Part shown: positions 47,175-55,119 of the stretch, piece by piece
Position numbering within the stretch: the first letter of the stretch is position 1
Layout: each line of letters starts with the position of its first letter
Assembly (NCBI RefSeq): GCF_003987015.1
Contig: NZ_PIPQ01000001.1
Location: forward strand, 186,001-250,000
Source of the DNA: Aliidiomarina taiwanensis
GTDB lineage: Bacteria > Pseudomonadota > Gammaproteobacteria > Enterobacterales > Alteromonadaceae
DNA length: 64,000 bases
Direction of reading: 5' to 3'
Program-made: the position numbers and the translations under genes
The notes under the pieces: generated by a model
The model's input: the letters and a program-made list of their open reading frames with translations, nothing else
What the model was told of the DNA's origin: nothing
Databases searched by the model: none

Positions 47175-48664
47175 AACGCTTCCTTTTTTGTTTTTTAATA
47201 GGGTTAGCGGGTTGCCAGTCGCCCACGCCCTTCGACGAAGTGAAAGGGAGTGCCGTGCAACGCTTAGCTGACGCGCGTAACCAAGAGTCGCCAGCAACAG
47301 AGCTGCGTCACGTAGTGCGATCCCAAGGTTATTTTGTCCCGCCTCTTAACTTGCCAAGCACAGAAGGCCCAGAGTGGTTTCAGCGCCCCGTTCATTTTGC
47401 GTTTGATGAATATCCACTAGAGCACGCGTTAAAAGACTTACTTTCTCCCGAGGGGGTTAGTATCCGCTTACTTGATGACATCGACGCAACCATACCATTG
47501 TCTCTCCGCCTGCAAGGGACTTTAGGGGAAGCCTTGCAGCGCATTGCGTTAGCGACTGGGCTGTCTTATACGGCTGAAGAGGGGCTGGTGGTATGGCGAC
47601 AATACGAGATAGCTGAATTTGATGTGGCATTTTTAGCAGGTGAAACCAGTTTTTTTCTCGGGGACGACGGCTCGCGACAAAGTCAGGGCAGTGGCCAGCA
47701 AGGGCAACTTATGGTGACGGGTGGAAGCGTCAACGACGATTCCAGCCAATACTTAAACTTTACCAGCCAAGAGCTTTCCGTGTGGGAGGACTTAACTTCG
47801 GCTTTGACCATGCTACTTTCTAGCCAGGGGTCGATAGCCATCAATCAGAGCTCAACGTCCATATTGGTGCGAGACTTACCTCAGCATGTGCAGCTTGTGC
47901 GGGAATACTTATTGCAGCAAAACGCACGGCTTACACGTCAGGTAGCTGTAGATATACAAGTGATTGATGTGGTGTTTACAGATCAAGACCAACGGGGCAT
48001 AGACTGGAGCTTGCTGTCCGAGCGCGTGTCTGGGGCGAATATATTGAATTTATTTGGGGGCGGCACACAAAGCATACAACAAGGTGCATCTGGGGTGCAT
48101 TTTATGCAAACGGCAGGTCGTTTTGCTGGGTCTGAACTGCTAGTACAAGCGTTGCAGGAACAAGGGGTGGTGGAAGTAAGTAACCATCCGCGCATGGTGT
48201 CGCTCAATAACCAAATATCCAAAGTTGTGCTCGAAGAAAACGTGACCTATTTAGCCTCAGCGGGCAGTAGTTCAACCGCAAACGTGGGCAGTAGTGACTT
48301 ATTGATACCTGGTGTGGTGCGAACGGGCTTTGAGTTATATTTGCTGCCTAAAATATCCAACGAGCAAATTCTGCTACAGCTCTCCACCAGCTTGAGCGAC
48401 TTACTTGGTATTGACCAAATCAATTCGGGCGACAAGCTGATACAAACGCCACAAACCACCCGTAAAAAGTTCTTTATGAAGGCAATTGTTGGCAATGCAG
48501 AAACGCTTTTAATTTCAGGCTTACAAAATACGCGTCGTCAATGGAAAGGAAAGAAAGGGTTGCTGCCTTGGTTGTTTGGCGGTCAGCGCAGCAGCCAACA
48601 CCAACACACGGAAACAATCGTCCTGTTAACGCCGCGCATTTTACCTTCGGGGAATATGTTATGA
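47171..48664 (+). CDS. pilN: PilN-like type IVb pilus secretin lipoprotein
   Basis: A 497-residue outer-membrane secretin. The lipoprotein signal ends in LAGC with C15. An N-terminal secretin/TonB short N domain (FAFDEYPLEHALKDLL) is followed by N-type subdomains and the secretin core from about residue 300, with VEVSNHPRMVSLNNQ and a final TIVLLTPRIL. It forms the pore for the pilus fibre. The match is to PilN/BfpB rather than to PilQ of type IVa pili. Start and stop overlap neighbouring genes by ATGA. Confidence 0.87.
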   Translation: MKRFLFCFLIGLAGCQSPTPFDEVKGSAVQRLADARNQESPATELRHVVRSQGYFVPPLNLPSTEGPEWFQRPVHFAFDEYPLEHALKDLLSPEGVSIRLLDDIDATIPLSLRLQGTLGEALQRIALATGLSYTAEEGLVVWRQYEIAEFDVAFLAGETSFFLGDDGSRQSQGSGQQGQLMVTGGSVNDDSSQYLNFTSQELSVWEDLTSALTMLLSSQGSIAINQSSTSILVRDLPQHVQLVREYLLQQNARLTRQVAVDIQVIDVVFTDQDQRGIDWSLLSERVSGANILNLFGGGTQSIQQGASGVHFMQTAGRFAGSELLVQALQEQGVVEVSNHPRMVSLNNQISKVVLEENVTYLASAGSSSTANVGSSDLLIPGVVRTGFELYLLPKISNEQILLQLSTSLSDLLGIDQINSGDKLIQTPQTTRKKFFMKAIVGNAETLLISGLQNTRRQWKGKKGLLPWLFGGQRSSQHQHTETIVLLTPRILPSGNML

Positions 48665-49812
48665 GTCAAACGCTGGCCTTGTTTCCTGTTCCCCGTGGCG
48701 GTTTTAATAAGCGCTTAAAACAAGCAGCACAACTATACCCAGGCGGCTATGCGGAGCGCTTTATCTGGGGTGGTAAGTCTTGGTTACTCTGTGCATCTGC
48801 GAACGTACTGGTTTACCCGAAGTTCTTTGCTCAAGGCAAAACAAGTCCTCAGGGTATTGCTGTGTGCCAGTTACAAGGGCGAAAGTTTATCTATGCATGG
48901 GACAAAGTAGGTGTGCTGGTCTGTTTCCTGGGGGATAAAGAAAAAGTAAGTGCGCTGGTGACCTTACTATTACAACGAAAGCATTTTCGCCCTCAGCTCT
49001 GGCTAGATGATGCAAGCCAGGCAGCCTTGTTAGATGTAACTGCCGAAATACCAAACGAAGATAAACACCCGTGGCCTACTCTTTCGGACAGGGAGCAGCA
49101 GAAACTGAAAATGTATTCTGTAAAACGCCTGTCGTCGAAGCCATGGCTGGGGTTGGTGAGTATTATTAGTCTGTTGGTGTTTATTGGGTATGGTCTGAAT
49201 ACGTGGGCACCTTGGCACAGTGAACCTGAATGGCAAGACCCTGGCGTAGCCTTTGAAGCGCGGTTGGCGACAACAGGGGCGAATATTATTCCCTTATTAA
49301 GGCTCGACTATAATCAGCAACTTATGCTGCAACAATTGCTTGGCTGGCAGCTTGAGCGCGTTGAGTATTCTCCTCAGTCCGTGCGCTACCGTCTTCGTCG
49401 CGAGACCGGCAGTATACAAAGTTTAAGAGACTATGCTCGCAAGCATGCACTGGCCGTGCAGCTGAATGAAGGATATGCCCAGTTAACGCGGGCAATACAG
49501 CTGCCAAGTGCCATCTCTGCCCCGAGTGACGTACAGTGGCATACCGTTACGGAGTTAACCGACTGGCTTGACTTTCAACTGACCCTTTGGTTGCCATCGA
49601 GTCGCTTAAAGCTTGGTAAGTTGCAGCGGGTAGCAAACTGGCAACAGCAACAAATAACGATTGAACTGCACGATTACCACTTGCCTGATCTGCTGACTTT
49701 AGCCGGGATTCTTGATGGCCTTCCTTTGCAATTAACTCAAGGCGCTTTCCAGGTGCAAAGTCATTTGATTTCAGGGCAAATAACCATGCAAGCAATAGGA
49801 GCGTTAGGGTAA
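48661..49812 (+). CDS. pilO: PilO-like type IVb pilus assembly protein
   Basis: The start is ATG 48661, overlapping the secretin stop. An upstream in-frame ATG within the secretin gene is unlikely. The 383-residue product has a cytoplasmic N-terminal domain of about 160 residues (including FIYAWDKVGVLVCFLGD), a membrane segment near residues 162-181 (LGLVSIISLLVFIGYGL), and a periplasmic C-terminal part. This topology matches PilO of R64-type pili (BfpC/PilO family), which links the inner-membrane platform to the ATPase. Sequence divergence is high, so the name rests on topology and position. Confidence 0.72.
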   Translation: MSQTLALFPVPRGGFNKRLKQAAQLYPGGYAERFIWGGKSWLLCASANVLVYPKFFAQGKTSPQGIAVCQLQGRKFIYAWDKVGVLVCFLGDKEKVSALVTLLLQRKHFRPQLWLDDASQAALLDVTAEIPNEDKHPWPTLSDREQQKLKMYSVKRLSSKPWLGLVSIISLLVFIGYGLNTWAPWHSEPEWQDPGVAFEARLATTGANIIPLLRLDYNQQLMLQQLLGWQLERVEYSPQSVRYRLRRETGSIQSLRDYARKHALAVQLNEGYAQLTRAIQLPSAISAPSDVQWHTVTELTDWLDFQLTLWLPSSRLKLGKLQRVANWQQQQITIELHDYHLPDLLTLAGILDGLPLQLTQGAFQVQSHLISGQITMQAIGALG

Positions 49813-50321
49813 TGTACTGGCTATTACTTACGGCGGCTGTTACGGCACAGGACAGCTACCTCTTGACCGTAGAGGAACAGCAAGAGCAGCTCACACAGCA
49901 TGCAATGTTTCCTGCAGAAGGGCAGCAACACCAACAGCTAGCTTTGTCACTTCGAAATCAACGGTTGCTAGAACAACAAGCGGAAAGCCGTGCTCGTCAA
50001 ATGCAGTATCAGCTGCAGGCAGCAGAAGCCTTACATGCCATGCGGCAACTATCTGTTTTAGTTTCGGCAGCGGATGTTGCCCATGCTGAAGAGCCCAGGA
50101 GCGACACTCAGGTCGCTTTCCAGGTGGACCTGCACCGATTTCGTTTATTGGCTTTGTTTATGCGAAATAACCAATGGTTAGCCCGGCTTGCCTATGGGGA
50201 ACATATTTTTTCAACCGCACACAACGACATTATTTTGGGCGATATTCGAGTCATTGTCCGCTCGGATAGAGTTATTTTACAGCATCAAGAGCGTAGGCAT
50301 ACGCTAAAGGTAGGGGGTTAA
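49812..50321 (+). CDS. pilP: PilP-like type IVb pilus periplasmic protein
   Basis: A 169-residue secreted protein with a very short signal (MYWLLLTAAVTA, likely cut before QDS), a Gln/Glu-rich coiled coil at about 18-70, and a small C-terminal beta domain (ILGDIRVIVRSDRVIL). The length and pattern fit R64 PilP, thought to bridge PilO and the secretin. Its ATG overlaps the previous stop (TAATG). Confidence 0.7.
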   Translation: MYWLLLTAAVTAQDSYLLTVEEQQEQLTQHAMFPAEGQQHQQLALSLRNQRLLEQQAESRARQMQYQLQAAEALHAMRQLSVLVSAADVAHAEEPRSDTQVAFQVDLHRFRLLALFMRNNQWLARLAYGEHIFSTAHNDIILGDIRVIVRSDRVILQHQERRHTLKVGG

Positions 50322-50322
50322 A

Positions 50323-51846
50323 GTGCGCAGCATAGAAGAAGCCTCAGAACTAGGGTCGGTGCAAGCCTGTCCAGTGCTGTTAGACATCACCCTAGCGGCA
50401 CAGGAAGACTGGAATAGCCACGAACAGGGGGCGGTTATTTTAGATAATGGCCTTTTGCTCGCCTCGGCCCCTGCTTGGCATACAAATATGCAAAGCTTGT
50501 GCAATTTAACTGCGCAAGCAGAGCGCCACTACCCGGCACTAACTTGGGGCACGGCGCCCATTGCTCTTATTCGCAAATACTTGGCTGACGCAGACGCCTT
50601 TCGTCGGGATCGGCTGGCGCGAGCTAACTTGGTAGGAGAAACACAAAGTATGGCCAAGCGTGCGTTGCTCGATATTATAGTGGACGCCTATCGTTTACGT
50701 GCAACAGACATTCACTTGCGCATGACGGGGAGCGAGGCACGCATCGCTTACCGAATTGATGGTTTGTTATATCATCAAGCTACACGGAGCAGGACGTCCG
50801 TTACAGAAGCTGTTGCAGCAGCATTGAATACACAGTCGGATGACTTTCGTGAAGTGTTTGACGAACGGCAAATGAGTGGCGCTAGTATTTCACTTACGCT
50901 GCCAGACAGTGGTGAACGCCTGCGCATTCGGACCCAGAAGTCACCATGTCGAGACGGCTTTTCTGTCACCATGCGTATTCAAGCGAGCGAACAGCAACGC
51001 ATACCTAATTTATACAACCTTGGATTTTCGCCGAGCCGCGTGACGCAGTTGCAGCAGGTCATGGCACAAGCAACGGGCTTGTTATTGATATCAGGGCCAA
51101 CAGGGCATGGCAAAACCACAACCCTAGCAGCCCTAAACCGGCTCGTACCTGAGTCCCGCAAGGTGATATCACTAGAAGACCCAGTGGAGATTATTCAACC
51201 TCATATAGAGCAGAAGTTTGTACCTACAGACCAAGATCCTTTGGCTTTTGCTCATATGATCAAATCGGTCCTGCGAGAAGATCCTGACCTTGTTGAGGTC
51301 AGTGAAATTCGCGACGTGGAAACGGCAAAAGCCGGCATAACGGCTGCTTTAACGGGGCACTTGGTTATTTCCACTATCCATGCAAATGACGCTATGGGGA
51401 TTATTTCTCGCCTGATCGACTTAGGTATAGCCCCAACACAATTAAGCCAGCCAGGTTTATTTGCCGGTCTACTTGCACAGCGACTTCTGCCAAAATTATG
51501 CCCGCAATGCAAGCAGCAAGGGCAGCACGCCACTTGGGGGAAGGTGTCATTACAAAGCATAGACGGCTGCGAAACGTGCCAACACACAGGCTTACAGGGC
51601 CGCCTCGCTATATCATAACTTATTATTCCTGACGCATATGCGATGAAATGGATTCAGCAACAAGACTTTGTGAGCTGGCAAGAGGCTTTGTTGGAGCAAG
51701 GCTGGGACTCCATGGCATTTAATGCATCTGCTCTTATTTACCAAGGTGTGATTGACCCACACCATGCGGAAGAGCTGGTGCCGGGGTTACTGCAAGTTGC
51801 TCAACAACAGTCGAAGGCGAGAATGCAACATGCTGCAGTTACATAG
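50323..51846 (+). pseudogene. pilQ: PilQ-like type IVb pilus ATPase, interrupted by in-frame stop
   Basis: Translation starts at GTG 50323 behind TAGGGGG. The frame runs 431 codons with Walker A GPTGHGKT (258-265), Walker-B-like VEVSEIRD, the His-box region LVISTIHANDAMG and a tetracysteine (CPQC, CETC), then meets TAA at 51616-51618. Directly after it the same frame continues LIIPDAYAMKWIQQQDF to the true end at 51846, giving a normal full length of 507 residues. Family proteins usually have an acidic residue where the stop is, so a GAA-to-TAA change is the simplest explanation. Without read-through the last 75 residues are lost. Also odd: the usual VGEIRD is VSEIRD. Confidence 0.85.
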
Positions 51847-52870
51847 GGAAAAGCTAAATAGACAAACGCAGATACAGTTTCTAATAGATTTAAGCGACAG
51901 CTTGACTCGAGGTTTTAGTTTGTCGCAAGCATTACAGATCATGCATGCTTGCGCAGAGGAGATAGCGGCAAGGCAGATGAGCAAAGTGGTGGTGCATATC
52001 CAGGAGAAGCTAGCTCAAGGACGCAGTTTAAGTGAGTCTTTGTTACGGCACTTTGACGCAGATTTAGTCTTGGTCATGAAAAGCAGTCATGACCCGAATC
52101 AGTTAAAAAGAGCGATGTTGGCTTTTGGGACTATGCACCAAGAGCGAAAAGGGTTAACGCAGGAAGGAATAAAGAAACTGCTGTACCCATGCATATTGCT
52201 GCTAGCCAGTGTTGTGGCCGTGTGGTTTGCAGGGGCCATCATATTGCCACGGCTTGAGGCTATGGCAAGTGGCCCAGTAACACTGCACTGGTCAAGCTAC
52301 TTAAAAGGGGCGGCCAAACTTGTTCCCTGGTTATTATTTGTTGGAGCAGGTGCTCTTGTTGGCTTTCTCGTGCTGGCAAGCTCTGCAGCTATCAAGCATG
52401 GCTATAGTTTGGCTCAATCCGTTGGAGAGATTAGCCAAAGCCAAGTTTATCGCCTTTTTATTTTGGCCGGAATTTGCTACTCGTTAGGTATGTTATTGGG
52501 GCAGCAAGTGAGCTTGAATAGAGCGGTGCAGTTATTACAAGAGCGCGCAACAGGTCAAGCGAAGCGTCATTATGCTCATATGCAAGAGGCCCTTGCACTC
52601 GGGGTACTCTCGTTGACTGACGTCATGCGATCGACCTTAGTAGACCGTATTACTCTTATGCAATTACAAATGTCCGCAGGCTCGGTCCGTGAACGCAGCG
52701 AACAACTGCAAGATGTAGCCTCAAGCCTTCAACAACGAGCCGTGCGGCGTATGCAAAAGCACCTTTGGTTGCTGTCAGTTATTTGCTACAGCCTCGCTTT
52801 AGGGCTTATAGCATTACTTGGACTTGGCCTAGGACAAGCGGTAAGCAGCATGGTGACCGAGTGGGTCTAG
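51830..52870 (+). CDS. pilR: PilR-like type IVb pilus inner-membrane platform protein
   Basis: The start is ATG 51830 (MLQLHREKLNRQTQIQFL), 17 bases inside the end of the ATPase frame; an earlier ATG at 51752 gives 26 unrelated residues. The 346-residue protein has two GspF-type domains (FLIDLSDSLTRGFSLSQAL; FILAGICYSLGMLLGQQ) and three membrane segments near residues 120-140, 167-190 and 320-340. It is the platform on which the ATPase acts. Overlap with pilQ implies coupled translation. Confidence 0.85.
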   Translation: MLQLHREKLNRQTQIQFLIDLSDSLTRGFSLSQALQIMHACAEEIAARQMSKVVVHIQEKLAQGRSLSESLLRHFDADLVLVMKSSHDPNQLKRAMLAFGTMHQERKGLTQEGIKKLLYPCILLLASVVAVWFAGAIILPRLEAMASGPVTLHWSSYLKGAAKLVPWLLFVGAGALVGFLVLASSAAIKHGYSLAQSVGEISQSQVYRLFILAGICYSLGMLLGQQVSLNRAVQLLQERATGQAKRHYAHMQEALALGVLSLTDVMRSTLVDRITLMQLQMSAGSVRERSEQLQDVASSLQQRAVRRMQKHLWLLSVICYSLALGLIALLGLGLGQAVSSMVTEWV

Positions 52871-52905
52871 ACCGAGGGATTAATGATTAACTAAGGATGG
52901 TGAAC

Positions 52906-53349
52906 ATGAAACGAAACAACTCAGGATTTACGTTTATTGAAGTTTTAGCAGTGCTTAGCATTATTGCCCTGGCCACGATTGGGGTATTGGCATTACGCGA
53001 CTGGGCCGCAAGCAATGCACGGGTGGCCGACGCAAAGGTGCAAATAGCAACCATACAGTCAGGTGTACAGCAGTGGCGCCCTCGTAATGGCACGTATACC
53101 AACATCTCTATTGACGAGCTGTCTAAAGTTGCAGCAGTACCAACCGACTGGAAGTCTGGCTCTAGTATTAACCCTTGGGGGGGAGACATTAGCGTGTCTG
53201 TTGATGGAGACGATGCTACGCGTTATGTTGTGAGCTTTACCAACATACGGGTTGCAGAAGAAGGGCAGCGACTCGTGCGTGACTACTCCGAAATTGCCAC
53301 GTCAGTAAGTTTTTCTGGAAACACCCTGTATGTCACGTTCCAAGGTTAA
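52906..53349 (+). CDS. pilS: PilS-like type IVb major pilin
   Basis: The start is ATG 52906 with AAGGAT 7 bases upstream; ATG 52897 is possible. The prepilin leader is MKRNNSG, cut before Phe with Glu at +5 (FTFIEVLAVL), followed by the hydrophobic helix to about residue 30. The mature protein is about 140 residues and has no Cys, unlike most type IVb pilins with a C-terminal disulphide. It has the PDW-like NPWGGDISV region. It is probably the main fibre subunit, judged by position and size. Confidence 0.82.
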   Translation: MKRNNSGFTFIEVLAVLSIIALATIGVLALRDWAASNARVADAKVQIATIQSGVQQWRPRNGTYTNISIDELSKVAAVPTDWKSGSSINPWGGDISVSVDGDDATRYVVSFTNIRVAEEGQRLVRDYSEIATSVSFSGNTLYVTFQG

Positions 53350-53578
53350 AGCAAATAGCAGGCACTTGGTTGGGTATACTTTGTTTGAGCTACTTTTAAC
53401 GTTGGCGCTTGTAAGCGGGCTCTGTTTGAGCCTGCTTGGGTTGGTAGCAAGCAAACAACCTAACACGTCGTTACAACCCCAGTTAGTGTGCGGGTACGGT
53501 TACTGGCAGTCCCAACAAAGATTTGACGAACAATGGATGTTTGGAGAGTCACATGAACAGCAGTGTAAGCAAAAATAG
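53330..53578 (+). CDS. Very short prepilin-like minor pilin
   Basis: An 82-residue protein overlapping the pilS end by 20 bases and the pilV start by 26 bases. Its leader MSRSKVKANSRHLVG would be cut before Tyr, with Glu at +5 (YTLFELLLTLAL) and a hydrophobic helix after it. The mature part is about 67 residues, with a tail holding two Cys (LVCGYGYW and EQQCKQK). I know no exact counterpart; it is either a genuine mini-pilin, a tip or priming subunit, or the remnant of a longer minor pilin. Confidence 0.7.
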   Translation: MSRSKVKANSRHLVGYTLFELLLTLALVSGLCLSLLGLVASKQPNTSLQPQLVCGYGYWQSQQRFDEQWMFGESHEQQCKQK

Positions 53579-54485
53579 GGGGTTTAGTTTATTGGAGTTT
53601 GTTGCCGTATTGGCACTAGCAAGTGGCTTGTTATTGACCTATAGCCAAGTCCAAAGCTTACAACACAGGCAACAGGTACAGGGACATTTATTAGCGACGG
53701 TTGAAGCAGCTAAAGTGGCTTTGTATCAGTTCTATGAAACCCACCATAACTTTCCGAAAGCTCTACAAGAAGTGCTTTCCCCAGAGCAAGTTTTAACGCC
53801 TTGGCAAAGCAGTTTGTTCTTAGAAAAAGACCAGGATCGCTTGTTGCTTGTCACTCCAACGCCGAACGACAAGGTGCAGGCATGGTTATTAGCGCGCCTA
53901 GTACAGAGTGAAGTGACAGCTAGTGGGGTTGCTGTACCTATTCCAAAACCTATCCAAGCGTTAACTACAGACTTTGCACTGCACCGTGTTGCGGTGCCAA
54001 ATAAACCAGAGTTGAATACCATGAGTGTTGACTTAAATATGGGGGGAAATAACTTACTGGAGTTTGATCAGCTAGCAGTGAATGCAGCCACAGTGGAGCA
54101 GATTGAAGCAGATATGGCTTTCGTAACCCAGCTAGATGTGGAAGCGCTCAATGCAAGCATGCTAACCGTTGACACAGCCACTTTTCAGTATGTGCAAAGC
54201 TTATTATTGGAAGCCGAACAAGTATCTGTCACCCATGGCGTACTGGGTGAAGTGGAAGTCGGGACTTTACTTGTGAATGACTTGGCAGCTGACACCGCTC
54301 AGGCTCACACACTGCAAGTGGAACAGCTGCAAGCGGAGTACTTAACGGTCGACTCGTTGGCTGTAGGCAGTATACAAGCAACAGATGTAATAACCCCAGA
54401 GGGGGCCTTAGTGGATGCACAGCAACGCTTACAGAGCCTGGAGCTTGCTTGGATGGAGTGTCGAGCTGCTGGAGGCTGTCAGTAA
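53553..54485 (+). CDS. pilV: PilV-like minor pilin with repetitive beta-helix-like domain
   Basis: The start is ATG 53553 with TTGGAGAGT upstream; a TTG 30 bases earlier is less likely. The 310-residue protein has the prepilin leader MNSSVSKNRG cut before Phe with Glu at +5 (FSLLEFVAVL). A pilin domain runs to about residue 165. MSVDLNMGGNNLLEFDQLAVN opens a run of roughly 20-residue repeats (LAVNAATVEQIEAD, LDVEALNASMLTVD, LQVEQLQAEYLTVD) to residue 285, then a short heptad tail ends CRAAGGCQ. R64 PilV, the thin-pilus adhesin, has a comparable repeat region. No shufflon repeats or recombinase are seen. Confidence 0.78.
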   Translation: MNSSVSKNRGFSLLEFVAVLALASGLLLTYSQVQSLQHRQQVQGHLLATVEAAKVALYQFYETHHNFPKALQEVLSPEQVLTPWQSSLFLEKDQDRLLLVTPTPNDKVQAWLLARLVQSEVTASGVAVPIPKPIQALTTDFALHRVAVPNKPELNTMSVDLNMGGNNLLEFDQLAVNAATVEQIEADMAFVTQLDVEALNASMLTVDTATFQYVQSLLLEAEQVSVTHGVLGEVEVGTLLVNDLAADTAQAHTLQVEQLQAEYLTVDSLAVGSIQATDVITPEGALVDAQQRLQSLELAWMECRAAGGCQ

Positions 54486-55108
54486 TGCTTTTCCGTAGCA
54501 TCTCTTCTTTAAAAGGAAACCCAATTAAGCACCAGAAAGGGCAAAGCTTAGTGGAAGGATTGGTGGCCTTGCCCTTATTCTTTTTGCTGGCTGCGGCTAT
54601 TGTACAGTTGATTTGGCTATTTCTGGCGCAGCAGCTATTAATATCTGCAACAAGCTATGTGGCACTCTATGCTGCAACAGCGCCTGAAGACACATTGGCG
54701 CAGCAAGCCGTTTTCCAACAGCGAATAAAGCCACTTGGCCAGCACGTACCCTTACCGCATATTCATTTGGTATTACCAGACAAGAAACAGGCGCAGGCTG
54801 TGGCTGATTACAACGCAAATACACAAACGTTTACGCTAGACCCTGTGTACGCGAAGCTGCAATTAAAAGAAAAATACGACGTGAGCTTAGAGGAAGCAGA
54901 ACAATGGCTGCAATTGTCCAACCTGGAGGTGCAAGTACGCTGGTGTTTTAAGCTCAAGGTGCCCGTTGTGGCGAAATTAATAAAAAAGGCGTTTAGTCAG
55001 GGGGACGGAGCCTGCGGAGTGGAAAGCCTCCTCTTGACAGGGGTCTATGTACCCCTAACCTCGACAGCGAAAGTGCCACTCCATAGGAAAAGAGAGTGGC
55101 ACTATTAA
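54485..55108 (+). CDS. TadE-like pilus assembly protein
   Basis: The start is ATG 54485, overlapping the pilV stop (TAATG). The 207-residue protein has the TadE-type N-terminus GQSLVEGLVALPLFFLL with the conserved Glu, one membrane helix at about 20-45, and a periplasmic domain with two Cys (VRWCFKLK, DGACGVE). TadE/TadF are pseudopilins of Tad pili, so its presence at the end of a type IVb pilus operon is unusual; it may stabilise or cap the machine. A 10-bp hairpin overlaps its last codons. Confidence 0.72.
   Translation: MLFRSISSLKGNPIKHQKGQSLVEGLVALPLFFLLAAAIVQLIWLFLAQQLLISATSYVALYAATAPEDTLAQQAVFQQRIKPLGQHVPLPHIHLVLPDKKQAQAVADYNANTQTFTLDPVYAKLQLKEKYDVSLEEAEQWLQLSNLEVQVRWCFKLKVPVVAKLIKKAFSQGDGACGVESLLLTGVYVPLTSTAKVPLHRKREWHY
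55072..55103. terminator. Hairpin at the end of the pilus operon, possible terminator
   Basis: AGTGCCACTC (55072-55081) pairs perfectly with GAGTGGCACT (55094-55103) over a 12-base loop, inside the TadE-like 3' end and facing convergent folD. Only a short T-run exists on the reverse strand, so it may mainly end folD transcription. Confidence 0.45.
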
Positions 55109-55119
55109 TAACTATAGGC

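Noticed and set aside
51643-51846. Separate 67-residue gene beginning MKWIQQQDF
   Set aside because: It is the in-frame C-terminal part of the interrupted PilQ-like ATPase, not an independent gene.
53553-54485. Shufflon at the 3' end of the PilV-like gene
   Set aside because: No inverted repeat set, no alternative C-terminal segments and no recombinase are seen downstream.
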